From NCBI RefSeq assembly GCF_009184635.1, contig NZ_WELI01000003.1, positions 62,001 to 126,000 on the forward strand: a DNA stretch of 64,000 nt. Reading direction: 5' to 3'. Shown here in pieces: positions 44,575 to 53,986 of the stretch; within the stretch, counting starts at the first letter, position 1; each line of letters begins with the position of its first letter. The notes beneath the pieces are model-generated. The model searched no databases, was not told the DNA's origin, and saw only the letters and a list, made by a program, of their open reading frames with translations. This DNA is from Rudanella paleaurantiibacter (GTDB lineage Bacteria; Bacteroidota; Bacteroidia; Cytophagales; Spirosomataceae). The translations under genes were made by a program, and so were the position numbers.

Positions 44575-46053
44575 ATGACTCAACTCCATCAACAGGTAGC
44601 CCGCCGACTGACGCGGTTTTATAGTCTGGCTCTGACCGTTATTGCCTTACTGTCGGTAGCCGGGCTCCTGTTTATTCATTGTACCATCCGGGCGCATAAC
44701 GACGATAGTCGGGTGGTCAACATTGCCGGTCGGCAACGGATGCTTAGCCAACGGCTCACCAAACTCGCCCTGTTGCGCACACTCGATCAGCGCTCGGCCG
44801 ACCGTGTTGCGTTCGATTCGTTGCTGAATACCTGGGCCCAAACGCACCGACAGCTCCGCGAAGGGGTCTTACAGATGGAGAAACGGTACACGGTACGGCC
44901 AAGCGCCACCCTCGACAGCATGATGGCGCAGATCGAACCGTCGTTTCAGATTATGTACCGCAGTTTCCGGCAGTTCAGTGCCCCCGGCGCTACCGCCCAA
45001 GAACGGCAGGCCGCCCTCGAAGTTATTCTGCAAAATGAACTGACGTTTGTGGAGGGCATGAACACGTTTGTGTTTCAGTTTGACCGGGAAAGTTTTGAGC
45101 GGGTACAGTCGCTCTCGCGCATTGAATGGTTTCTGACGGGGGCTACCTTGCTGGTCCTGCTGATTGAGGGACTCTTTGTGTTCAGACCGGTGGTGGCACA
45201 CACGCGCAACGTGATCCGGCAACTGGATCAGTCGGAACAGGCGTTACAGGAAACCAACCGACAACTGGAGGGGGCCAACACAGCGCTGGCGGCTGCCAAC
45301 GAGAACCTGGCCGAGACCAACCGCGAGTTACTGGCCACGCAAACCGAACTGCTGCACGCTACCGAGGAGAAATACCGGTTGCAGCTTGCTGAAACAACCG
45401 TACGCTCAGCCGCCTTACTCGAAGGCCAGGAAGAAGAACGCCGACGGTTTGCCCGCGAGCTGCACGACGGTATCGGGCAGATGCTTACCGGTCTGAAACT
45501 CCATGCCGAAAAGCTACAATCGACGGCTACGCTCGACGACAAGCAGCGGGCCCGCTTCGCCGAACTCTGCGATCTTATTTACGAAACCATCCAGACAACC
45601 CGGCAGGTATCGTACAACCTCATGCCCTCTACCCTGAGTGATTTTGGGCTGGGTGCTACGCTTAACCTGCTGGCTGAGCAAACCACCCGCTCGTCGGGCA
45701 TTGAGGTGGTGTACGAAGGCCCCCGCGAGAGCATCTCCCTGAGCCCCGCCCAGGAAATTGGCCTGTACCGGATTGCCCAGGAGGCCCTGCATAATGCCGT
45801 CAAGTACGCCCGCGCTCTACAGATTACCATTCACCTGCATCACGAGGCCAATCGGGTGGTCCTGAGCGTTCGGGACAATGGGCAGGGGTTTCGGCCCGAC
45901 CAGCGCCCCCCCAACAGCGACCCCCTACCCGTACTCAGCGGGCTCGAAAATATGCGCACCCGGGCTCGCCTGTTGCATGGTGAGCTAAGCCTCCAAACCT
46001 CACCCGGCAATGGAACTGAGATTATGGTAAGTATACCCACTGAACGAGTTTAA
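44575..46053 (+). CDS. NarX-like nitrate/nitrite sensor histidine kinase
   Basis: 492 residues from ATG 44575. Two membrane helices (about 18-37 and 185-206) enclose a four-helix sensor domain whose first helix contains DSRVVNIAGRQRMLSQR (residues 45-61), similar to the P-box of NarX/PilJ type IV sensors. A coiled-coil signalling stretch (rich in ANENLAETNRELLATQ) follows. Kinase core of the HPK7/HisKA_3 class: EEERRRFARELHDGIGQ (His at about 297), NAVKYA near 405 and VRDNGQGF near 437. Next to nirBD and upstream of a NarL-type regulator, so nitrate or nitrite is the likely signal. Confidence 0.87.
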   Translation: MTQLHQQVARRLTRFYSLALTVIALLSVAGLLFIHCTIRAHNDDSRVVNIAGRQRMLSQRLTKLALLRTLDQRSADRVAFDSLLNTWAQTHRQLREGVLQMEKRYTVRPSATLDSMMAQIEPSFQIMYRSFRQFSAPGATAQERQAALEVILQNELTFVEGMNTFVFQFDRESFERVQSLSRIEWFLTGATLLVLLIEGLFVFRPVVAHTRNVIRQLDQSEQALQETNRQLEGANTALAAANENLAETNRELLATQTELLHATEEKYRLQLAETTVRSAALLEGQEEERRRFARELHDGIGQMLTGLKLHAEKLQSTATLDDKQRARFAELCDLIYETIQTTRQVSYNLMPSTLSDFGLGATLNLLAEQTTRSSGIEVVYEGPRESISLSPAQEIGLYRIAQEALHNAVKYARALQITIHLHHEANRVVLSVRDNGQGFRPDQRPPNSDPLPVLSGLENMRTRARLLHGELSLQTSPGNGTEIMVSIPTERV

Positions 46054-46119
46054 CGACCCGAACACTACCGCAATTCGCGACAGGGCCGTAAATTGCCCCT
46101 TCCACAAATCTCCTTCCTC

Positions 46120-46788
46120 ATGGCTATACGACTTCTCATTGCCGACGATCACGCCGTAGTACGAAAAGGCATCCGAATGCTCCTTGAAGATGAACCCGAT
46201 ATGCAGGTTGTGGGCGAAGCCGCCGATGGCGACGAAGCCGTTGATCTGATTGGGCAATTAGACCCCGACATTCTGCTGCTCGACCTGACCATGCCCCGCA
46301 TGTCGGGCCTTGAGGTGCTTAAAACGCTTTCGCGGCAGTCGCACCGGGTGTACACCCTTGTGTTTAGTATGCACAGCAACCCCGATTATATTCTGAAAGC
46401 TGTGCAACACGGGGCGGCCGGTTACCTGCTCAAAGACACCGGTCAGGCCGAAATCCTGAAAGCCATCCGAACGGTGAGCATCGGCGAGTTATATTATCCG
46501 CCAAGCGCATCAAACGTCATTATCAAGCAGTTGGTACGCCAGCAACCGGGTGCGGTAGAGCCTGACACCCCAGCCCCCAAGGCCCCAACCGTTTGGAATC
46601 GGATTACCCCGCGCGAAGCTCAGGTGCTCAACTGCCTGATGGATGGAATGAGCAGTACGGAGATAGCCCGGCATTTCGGTGTCAGTGCGAATACGGTGGC
46701 CAATCAGCGAGCCAGTATTATCCGAAAGGCAGGTGTCAAAAACACCGCCGACCTGATTCGGCTCGCCGTCAGCGATAAACGACGGTGA
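46120..46788 (+). CDS. NarL/FixJ-family response regulator
   Basis: 222 residues from ATG 46120 (TTG 46093 is less likely). Receiver domain with DD at 9-10, phosphoacceptor Asp55 in LLLDLTMPRMSG, and conserved Lys in GYLLKDTGQAE. LuxR-type HTH in the last 65 residues (ITPREAQVLNCLMDGMSSTEIARHFGVSANTVANQRASIIRKAG). Paired with the kinase 66 bases upstream. Confidence 0.93.
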   Translation: MAIRLLIADDHAVVRKGIRMLLEDEPDMQVVGEAADGDEAVDLIGQLDPDILLLDLTMPRMSGLEVLKTLSRQSHRVYTLVFSMHSNPDYILKAVQHGAAGYLLKDTGQAEILKAIRTVSIGELYYPPSASNVIIKQLVRQQPGAVEPDTPAPKAPTVWNRITPREAQVLNCLMDGMSSTEIARHFGVSANTVANQRASIIRKAGVKNTADLIRLAVSDKRR

Positions 46789-46888
46789 GGGCGAGCCGGA
46801 GTGGCCGGCATCAGAACCACCCGAATCGATAATGTGTTATCCTGAGGGGTCATCTGCCCCATTAACCCCATTTATCGATCAGCCCTGA

Positions 46889-49315
46889 ATGCTGTACCCC
46901 AATACCCTCGAACAAAAACTTGGATTTGATAAAATCCGCGAACTCCTTAAACAGGCGTGTATCAGCCCGCTCGGTCAGGACTACGTGGACAAAATTCGCT
47001 TCACCGACAATTACTCGCTTATCGACAAACTGCTCCGCCAAACGGCCGAGTTCAAGCAGATTGTTCAGTACGAAACCGAGTTTCCGCAGTCGAACTACAT
47101 TGACGTTCGGGAGCAATTGACCAAGGCCCGGATTGAAGGACTGGCGCTTACGGAAGAAGACTTTTTCGATCTGAAACTGACCCTGAAAACCGTACAGGCC
47201 TGCCTTACGTTTCTGGCCAAGCGCGACGAGGGTCGGACCGGCGACGGACAGTTTCCGTTTTTGAAAGAACTCGCCGGTCCGGTGGCCCTCGACCCGCACC
47301 TCGTTAATTTACTCGACCGCATTATCGACGACCGGGGTCGCGTGCGCGATTCGGCCTCTCCCGAACTGGCGCGCATTCGGAAACAGATCATTGCCGAGCA
47401 GGCTCACCTGCGCAAGCAACTGGACTCAATACTGCGGCAGGCCCGCCAAAACGGCTGGATTCCCGACGACATGAGCCTGACCGTGCGCGAAGGGCGGCTG
47501 GTCATTCCGGTTTCGGCCGAGCACAAGCGTAAAATCAAGGGTATTGTTCACGACGAATCGAACACGGGCCAAACCGTGTTTCTCGAACCTGCCGAGGTAT
47601 TCGACGCGAACAACGAGATTCGGGAATTGGAATACGCCGAACGGCGCGAAATATTCCGGATTCTGCTGGAGCTGACCAACACACTCCGACCGCATCTGGA
47701 GGGGCTGAAAAAGGCCCTTAACTTTCTGGCTCAGATCGACTTCATCCGGGCCAAGGCACGGTTGGCCCTTCAGATTGGGGCCGAAATGCCTACGTTGCAC
47801 AACCGCCCGTTTGTGAACTGGACCGACGTTCGGCACCCGCTACTCTTTTTGTCTCTCCAGAAAACAGAAGGCAAAAAAGTGGTACCGCTCACGGCCCGGC
47901 TCGACGAAAACGGACGGATTCTGATTATTTCGGGGCCCAATGCCGGGGGTAAATCCATTGCGCTTAAAACATTCGGGCTGGTGCAATACATGCTACAATG
48001 CGGCCTGCTGGTGCCTATGGCCGATTTTTCGGAGATGGGCGTTTTCCAGAATCTGTTTATCGACATTGGCGACGAGCAGTCGCTCGAGAACGACCTCAGC
48101 ACGTACAGCTCGCACCTGACGGCCATGAAGCAGTTTATGGTGGGGGCCAACAAACGCACCCTTTTCCTCATCGACGAGTTTGGTACCGGTACCGAGCCGG
48201 GTTTGGGAGGTGCTATTGCCGAGGCTATTCTGGAAGACCTCAACAAGTCGGGGGCGTACGGGGTCATCAACACCCACTACACCAATCTGAAGGTATTTGC
48301 TGACAAAACCGACGGCCTCGTCAACGGCGCGATGCGGTTCGACAGTGAGCATCTGGAGCCGCTTTACCAGCTCGAAATTGGGCGGCCGGGCTCCTCGTTT
48401 GCGCTTGAGATTGCCCAGAAAATCGGGCTCCCCAAAGGCGTAATCAACCGGGCGAAAGAGAAACTGGGGACGCAGCAGGTCAACTTCGAGAAACTCATCA
48501 AGGAGCTCGACATTGAGAAAAAGGTCTTTGCCGAGAAAAACATTGAAGTTGGCATCAACCAGCGCAAACTGGCGCAGCAACTCGCTGAATACACCGCCCT
48601 GAAAACCAAGCTCGACAACGAGCAAAAGCAACTACTCAACGACGCCAAGCAGAAAGCGAAGGCGCTGGTGCAGGAGGCTAACCAACGGATTGAGAACACG
48701 ATCCGGGAGATTCGGGAGGTGAAGGCTGATAAGGAAATCACCCGTGAAATCAGGCAGGAGCTTCAGCAATTTGAGCAGAAAGCCCTTAAACCCGAGGTGG
48801 TGGCCGCCCCGGCTAAACCCAAGGAGGAGTATGAGTCGGCAACGGGGCCAATCGGCGCGGGCGACTACGTCCGGATTCAGGGGCAAACAGCCGTGGGTCA
48901 GGTACTGGCCATTCGGGGCAAAGACGCCGAAATCAGCATTGGCGACCTCAAATCGAACGTAAAACTAAACCGGCTCGAAAAGGTGAGCCGGAGAGTGTTT
49001 AAAGAAGCCGTGGGCGAGACCGAAAAACCCCGGATGCAGGGCATGGACCTGAACGAGAAAATGATGAACTTCAGCTTCAACCTCGACATTCGCGGCAAGC
49101 GGGGCGAAGAGGCCATTGTGGAAGTCGATCAGTTTTTCGACAACGCCCTCATGCTCGGCTACCCCGAACTCCGCATTGTGCACGGTAAAGGCGACGGTAT
49201 TCTGCGCAACCTCGTCAGGACGCACCTCCGCCGGTATAAGCAAGTTGCCCGTATGGAAGACGAACACGCCGACCGGGGCGGAGCTGGTGTGACGATTGTG
49301 AAGATGAGAGGTTAA
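46889..49315 (+). CDS. mutS2: Endonuclease MutS2
   Basis: 808 residues. MutS core without mismatch-binding domain: Walker A ISGPNAGGKS near 348, then LIDEFGTGTEP and NTHYTNLK. A coiled-coil arm (about 510-640) and a C-terminal Smr nuclease domain (about 731-808; LDIRGKRGEEA, LRIVHGKGDGILR). Acts in suppression of recombination or rescue of collided ribosomes in relatives. Its stop codon overlaps the stop of the convergent FN3 gene. Confidence 0.96.
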   Translation: MLYPNTLEQKLGFDKIRELLKQACISPLGQDYVDKIRFTDNYSLIDKLLRQTAEFKQIVQYETEFPQSNYIDVREQLTKARIEGLALTEEDFFDLKLTLKTVQACLTFLAKRDEGRTGDGQFPFLKELAGPVALDPHLVNLLDRIIDDRGRVRDSASPELARIRKQIIAEQAHLRKQLDSILRQARQNGWIPDDMSLTVREGRLVIPVSAEHKRKIKGIVHDESNTGQTVFLEPAEVFDANNEIRELEYAERREIFRILLELTNTLRPHLEGLKKALNFLAQIDFIRAKARLALQIGAEMPTLHNRPFVNWTDVRHPLLFLSLQKTEGKKVVPLTARLDENGRILIISGPNAGGKSIALKTFGLVQYMLQCGLLVPMADFSEMGVFQNLFIDIGDEQSLENDLSTYSSHLTAMKQFMVGANKRTLFLIDEFGTGTEPGLGGAIAEAILEDLNKSGAYGVINTHYTNLKVFADKTDGLVNGAMRFDSEHLEPLYQLEIGRPGSSFALEIAQKIGLPKGVINRAKEKLGTQQVNFEKLIKELDIEKKVFAEKNIEVGINQRKLAQQLAEYTALKTKLDNEQKQLLNDAKQKAKALVQEANQRIENTIREIREVKADKEITREIRQELQQFEQKALKPEVVAAPAKPKEEYESATGPIGAGDYVRIQGQTAVGQVLAIRGKDAEISIGDLKSNVKLNRLEKVSRRVFKEAVGETEKPRMQGMDLNEKMMNFSFNLDIRGKRGEEAIVEVDQFFDNALMLGYPELRIVHGKGDGILRNLVRTHLRRYKQVARMEDEHADRGGAGVTIVKMRG

Positions 49316-52300
49316 AAACTTAACTGCAAACGTGCTTTCTCCTCAAACGAAAGGGTTCCTCCACTACCATACCGGATTAACACCGCTTTACCGGTTTGGT
49401 AGTGGGGGATATTCACCCTATGTAGGATTAGTACACCATCTTCATCGGTAGGAAGTCGATTACAGAACCATACAGACGGGTCAGTCCAATTACCCGCCTG
49501 AACCGTGTAAATCAACTGATTGTAAAGCAAGGTTTTGAACGTTTGTATGGGTCCGTGGGCCAAGGTTGATGGCGCGGCACACTGAGTAGCTACACGCCAT
49601 TCGTAAACCGTGTTACGCTTCAAACTTGTCAATTGATAGCCGGAGCGGCCTATGTTCTGCATTTGTTGCCAGGCAGAGTCTCCCTTAATTCGCCAGTGAA
49701 GAGTCACAAATTGGTTTTCGTCATTCATTGTCCAGTTCAACGATGCCGATGTCGTTCCTGTAGTCATCATACGTGCATAGACCGGGGCATTACAAACCGT
49801 TCGGAAGAATTGAACGGGTGTAAAATAACTGGGTTCACCCCTGAGATCCCGGACTTTCCATTCGTAGACTGTTTCGGGTTGGAGGCCAGTCAATTTGTAT
49901 TTTAATGGATAAAAGTCATTGGCATTACCTGTTACGGTCAAAGAATTCCAGGAAGTTGTATAGCCCTTACGCCACTGTAGTTCAAAATCGCTAATTCCTC
50001 CATAGCTACTCCATTGCAATTGAGCTGTGGTCTCCGTCAAGTTATACTGACAGAGATTACGAGGCTGTATATAAGGAATGGAGGAACAGCCGGATGTAAA
50101 TGTTCCCGAAACAAAGGGCGCTAACGTCCCATCGGCATAAACAGCTCGCACCTGAACCAGATAGGGGGTATTAGAAGGGAGATTTTTCAGGGTGTAGTAG
50201 TGCACCGAAGTTGTTGCCTCAACTGTACGATCATCCGAATCATCTAACCGACGATAAGAGATCTGATAAGTAGCCCCTTGTGTAAAGCAATAATTCCACC
50301 CAACTGTTAAATCCCGGCAATTATCACCATTTACCCGGATTTTGACTAACGCCCCCACATCTGCATAAGCCGTTGTAACTGTTTCTGTATTCGAGAAAGG
50401 CCCTGTATAGCCATTGGGTACAGATAACCGAACCTGATACTCATAGGTTGTGTTAGGGCGCAGATTTGTCAGTAAACGTTCCTGCCCAGTTATAAACCGA
50501 ACTGATTGCCAGATATCACTACCAACAGGGCGATAACGGCACTCGTACTGATCCAATTCACTATTGCAAACGCTCGTTCCAAAGTAAATTTGAACACGGT
50601 CAGGGCCAATCACCGGGCAGTTTATATTCCTATACATAACAACTGCCCCATCAGTCGTTGTGAAGGTTTCTGGTTGTGTAAAAACCGGTTCGCTACTTTC
50701 TGACAACAACTTACCTATCCGAAATTCATATTCGGTTTTGGGTTGCAACCCGTTCAGAATACACTTACCATTTGGCACTGTAAAAGTGCCATAATGGGGG
50801 CTTTGAATACTATCTGTTACAATTTGTGTGTTCCAGCAATCGGTATTCTTCTGTCGCCACTGTACCGTGACATTACCATAATAAACCGTATTCGATAGCC
50901 AGCTCACCTGCGCACTACGCCATCCGATACACATTACTCGTAGCGAGTGAGCGAGGGGTTCAAATCCACTGCTGATTTTGGACCCGAGCGTGTAACTTCT
51001 AACAGGTGAATAATCCGATGAAGAACCATCCGCACAAACCGCTTTTGACCGAATTTCGTAGGCAGTTTGTGGCTTACCTCCAAACTGATACCAAACGGTA
51101 TTTGCAAAACCATTTAACTCGTTTAATAGCGGTGACTGGTGCCATAGACCCGTTCCTTTTTCGCGCCACTCGACCAGACCACTGGCCTCAAATAGGCCAC
51201 GGATCGATAATAACCCATACGAATCCAGCTCTGTTAGAAAAGGAGTTAAGCAAGTAGCGGTAAACACTATAGGCTCAGAAAAAGCACTACGGTCTGTGGC
51301 CGAACACTGTCTTTGGCCCTGTAGCTCATACCTCACCTTATTCCGTAAACCTGTCAATCTGAATATTCCTCCCGAATTATCATCTACGAAATGCCATTCA
51401 CTATTGCCCTGTTCCCGCCATCGAATACTATACTGATCCTGCACCGCTCCATATACCTGAATTATAGCTGAATAACCGCTAACAGATCCAAGATCAGATA
51501 ACCACAAATCTATATTCGGACAAGGGCCTGTGGTAAACGACTGGGGTTCTGTAAAACCGGAGTGCCGGTTCAAACCGCAGACGGTCCGCACACGCCAGTT
51601 ATAGTGACCTTTGGAAATGGCTAATTCGTAGGAATTGCCTGTAAAATTAGTCGCCAGAGCACTCCAACTGGTAGCCCCCTGGGGTTGCAGCTGAATTTCA
51701 GTTACTGCTCCGGGTTGGTTCTGCCAGTTCAGCCGGGCCGAAGTGTAGCCAATATCTGAAGTAACTGGTTCAGTTGGGGCTACGCAGCCAGTGGTGAACG
51801 AAGTGATTTTGGAATAACCAATCGCTGTTGCCGAGCACACCTCACCAACACGCCATTCGTAGGACGTTCGGTCGGTCAGACCCGTTAGCGAAATGGGGCC
51901 TACAGGCAAAGAATTAAGGGTATTCCAGCCTGGCTCATTCTCCTCGCGCCATTGAAACACATAACGTTCCGGATTCGACAACCCTCCTAACGTAACAGAA
52001 GTAGGTGTAATGACAGTTGGCAGTGAATAACTACCACCCGCTGGGCAAGGTAAAGTGGTGAATGAAATTGGAGTCGTGTATGCCGACGTATCACCGGGCG
52101 CACAAACACAAGCCACTTGCCACTCATAAACAGTGGCTGGTTCAAGTTTATCGAAAGTAGCATAAACAGCACCACTGGCAACAATTTTTGTACTTTGTTT
52201 CCAGTTACTATTTACAGTACGATATCTTGCCACAGAAGGCATATTTAAACACCCAGCAAATAAAACTTCAGCCCAGTTATATGATAACCGAGGGGTATAC

Positions 52301-52422
52301 GATTGACTGATATACCCAGCTCGCGAAGGACACGTTGTTGACATTACCTGTGAAGGAGCCGGTGTTGCCCCGAGCACACTTTCATACCAAAACCACACCA
52401 GTAGTAGGTAGCAATATTTCAT
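49312..52422 (-). CDS. Secreted FN3-repeat protein with 65-residue C-terminal G-W module
   Basis: 1036 residues from ATG 52422 (the frame extends to a TTG 24 bases upstream). The signal peptide ends near VLGA. About ten fibronectin-III-like units follow, recognised by repeated YEWRV/YEFRI, C-xx-P and QWR elements. Residues of the last 65 (49312-49509) match the terminal module of two other proteins here (AGNWTDPSVWFCNRLPTDED...). No T9SS type A tail. Probably surface-exposed; function unknown. Confidence 0.8.
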   Translation of the reverse strand: MKYCYLLLVWFWYESVLGATPAPSQVMSTTCPSRAGYISQSYTPRLSYNWAEVLFAGCLNMPSVARYRTVNSNWKQSTKIVASGAVYATFDKLEPATVYEWQVACVCAPGDTSAYTTPISFTTLPCPAGGSYSLPTVITPTSVTLGGLSNPERYVFQWREENEPGWNTLNSLPVGPISLTGLTDRTSYEWRVGEVCSATAIGYSKITSFTTGCVAPTEPVTSDIGYTSARLNWQNQPGAVTEIQLQPQGATSWSALATNFTGNSYELAISKGHYNWRVRTVCGLNRHSGFTEPQSFTTGPCPNIDLWLSDLGSVSGYSAIIQVYGAVQDQYSIRWREQGNSEWHFVDDNSGGIFRLTGLRNKVRYELQGQRQCSATDRSAFSEPIVFTATCLTPFLTELDSYGLLSIRGLFEASGLVEWREKGTGLWHQSPLLNELNGFANTVWYQFGGKPQTAYEIRSKAVCADGSSSDYSPVRSYTLGSKISSGFEPLAHSLRVMCIGWRSAQVSWLSNTVYYGNVTVQWRQKNTDCWNTQIVTDSIQSPHYGTFTVPNGKCILNGLQPKTEYEFRIGKLLSESSEPVFTQPETFTTTDGAVVMYRNINCPVIGPDRVQIYFGTSVCNSELDQYECRYRPVGSDIWQSVRFITGQERLLTNLRPNTTYEYQVRLSVPNGYTGPFSNTETVTTAYADVGALVKIRVNGDNCRDLTVGWNYCFTQGATYQISYRRLDDSDDRTVEATTSVHYYTLKNLPSNTPYLVQVRAVYADGTLAPFVSGTFTSGCSSIPYIQPRNLCQYNLTETTAQLQWSSYGGISDFELQWRKGYTTSWNSLTVTGNANDFYPLKYKLTGLQPETVYEWKVRDLRGEPSYFTPVQFFRTVCNAPVYARMMTTGTTSASLNWTMNDENQFVTLHWRIKGDSAWQQMQNIGRSGYQLTSLKRNTVYEWRVATQCAAPSTLAHGPIQTFKTLLYNQLIYTVQAGNWTDPSVWFCNRLPTDEDGVLILHRVNIPHYQTGKAVLIRYGSGGTLSFEEKARLQLSF

Positions 52423-52443
52423 AATAATGTGGACGTTAACGAA

Positions 52444-52451
52444 CAAATATA
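52444..52451 (-). promoter_or_regulatory. -7 promoter element for the FN3 protein gene
   Basis: On the minus strand this reads TATATTTG, an exact TAnnTTTG match, 21 bases upstream of the ATG at 52422. No -33 was found at the usual spacing. Confidence 0.45.
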
Positions 52452-52514
52452 GTTTTTCCTACCTCTGTGTATTTACTCTCCTACAATAATTAGTAAACAA
52501 CATTTAAACTACCA

Positions 52515-52542
52515 TCTATCTGGTAATTGATAACCAGATAGA
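52515..52542. promoter_or_regulatory. Perfect inverted repeat upstream of the ATPase-HNH operon
   Basis: TCTATCTGGT (52515-52524) and ACCAGATAGA (52533-52542) with an 8-base AT-rich spacer. It lies between the divergent FN3 and ATPase genes and could be an operator; no U-tract follows to make it a terminator. Confidence 0.5.
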
Positions 52543-52603
52543 CCGATAGAAGCCCCATAACTCGAACCTTAGTACCAACCGACCAGAATGCACAGGCTTT
52601 TTG

Positions 52604-52611
52604 TACCTTTC
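52604..52611 (+). promoter_or_regulatory. Candidate -7 element for the ATPase-HNH operon
   Basis: TACCTTTC is one base off TAnnTTTG and ends seven bases before ATG 52619, consistent with a very short leader. Confidence 0.35.
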
Positions 52612-52618
52612 GGGCATC

Positions 52619-53986
52619 ATGCACATTGCGAAGCTGACACTCCATAACATCCGCTCCATCGGGCACTTCGAAATGACGTTCGACCAACCAGAGGGCTGGC
52701 ACGTACTCATTGGCGATAATGGCGCGGGGAAGTCAACGATTGTGCGATCGGCGGCTTTGGTTATGCTCGATGTAGACGATATTAACGGAGCCCGGCAAAA
52801 CTGGAACGACTGGCTGAGCCAACAGGCTACAACCGGCAGCATCGAAGCTGTGCTACAGCCCCACGAATCGTTTGACGGTGCAACTGACCCGGTCGAGAGC
52901 CGGATTACGTTTACCCGCGAAAACGAAACTCCACAGGCACCCGCCCTGCTGTCGCAGGTAATTTTTCGGGGGCGTCCGAGCTATTTCCGCAACACACCGT
53001 CGGGCGTACCCGAATACCGCACCTATTCGTCGTTTCCGAGTGCAAACAACCCCGTATCCAGCTCCTCATCGAGTGGGTACCCGGCTTGGTTTTCGGCCGG
53101 GTATGGACCGTATCGCCGATTTTCGGGGGGCTCGCCCGAATTTGAGTCGGTGTTTCGGTCAAATCCCCGGCTGGGCATGCACCTGTCGGTGTTCAGTGAA
53201 GGTGTAGCCCTGACCGAAGCGCTGACGTTTCTGCGCGACACCTACGCCCGCGAGTTGGAAACCCAACTGCACCGATCATCAGACGCCCCCGTAACGGACC
53301 CGGCGATATCGCAACCCTCGGTGATTCAGGATCTCAAAACGTTTGTCAACGAAGCGGGCCTTCTCCCCCACGGCACCACCATCGACCGGGTAGAGCTAAG
53401 CGGAGTTTACTTCCGCGACGGCAACGGCAATCGGATCACGGCTCTGCAATTATCGGACGGGTACCGCTCTATGCTCAGCCTCATTTTTGAGCTGATCCAG
53501 CAACTGATTCGGGCGTATGGCCCCGATACCGTGTTTGCCAACGTACGGACGGGCCTGATGAACATCGATGTACCGGGTGTGGTCATGATCGATGAAATTG
53601 ATACGCACCTGCACCCAACCTGGCAAACCCGTATTGGCGACTGGTTTTTGCGGTGTTTCCCGCGCATTCAGTTTATCGTGACCACCCACAGTCCGCTCAT
53701 CTGCCGGGCTTGTGAGCGAGGTAGTATCTGGCGATTGGCGGCTCCCGGCAACCCCGAGCCCTCGGGTGAGATAACCGGACAGGAGCGCGACCGACTGATT
53801 TACGGCAACGTACTCGATGCGTTTGGCACCGAAATTTTCGGGAACGAGGTTACCCAATCTGAACGAGGGCAGGCAATGGGGGCTCGTGTGGCGCACCTCA
53901 ACATGAAGTCGTTCAAGGGCACTATTTCGGAGTCGGAGCGGCAGGAGCTTTACACTCTCCGGGCCAAAATGCCGACCGTGGAATGA
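52619..53986 (+). CDS. AAA/ABC-type ATPase of a Septu-like defence operon (PtuA-like)
   Basis: 455 residues from ATG 52619. Starts like SMC/RecF/OLD-type ATPases (IAKLTLHNIRSIGHFEM) with Walker A GDNGAGKST at 32-40. A Ser/Gly/Tyr-rich insert (SSSSSSGYP, SAGYGPYRRFSGGS) sits at about 145-170. Then signature-like LQLSDGYRSMLSLIFE, Walker B VVMIDEIDTHLHP and switch TTHSPL. This is the COG3950-like group often coupled to HNH nucleases. It overlaps the next gene by four bases (ATGA). With that partner it matches the PtuA-PtuB layout of Septu; other ATPase-nuclease systems remain possible. No reverse transcriptase is nearby. Confidence 0.78.
   Translation: MHIAKLTLHNIRSIGHFEMTFDQPEGWHVLIGDNGAGKSTIVRSAALVMLDVDDINGARQNWNDWLSQQATTGSIEAVLQPHESFDGATDPVESRITFTRENETPQAPALLSQVIFRGRPSYFRNTPSGVPEYRTYSSFPSANNPVSSSSSSGYPAWFSAGYGPYRRFSGGSPEFESVFRSNPRLGMHLSVFSEGVALTEALTFLRDTYARELETQLHRSSDAPVTDPAISQPSVIQDLKTFVNEAGLLPHGTTIDRVELSGVYFRDGNGNRITALQLSDGYRSMLSLIFELIQQLIRAYGPDTVFANVRTGLMNIDVPGVVMIDEIDTHLHPTWQTRIGDWFLRCFPRIQFIVTTHSPLICRACERGSIWRLAAPGNPEPSGEITGQERDRLIYGNVLDAFGTEIFGNEVTQSERGQAMGARVAHLNMKSFKGTISESERQELYTLRAKMPTVE

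Noticed and set aside
50940-50975. tRNA-like text (GGTTCAAATCC) in the FN3 gene
   Set aside because: No acceptor or anticodon stem can be formed around it; it is inside a coding region.
52515-52542. Retron RNA or reverse transcriptase associated with the HNH gene
   Set aside because: HNH plus ATPase pairs occur in retrons, but no reverse transcriptase gene is present within several kilobases, so a Septu-like reading is simpler.
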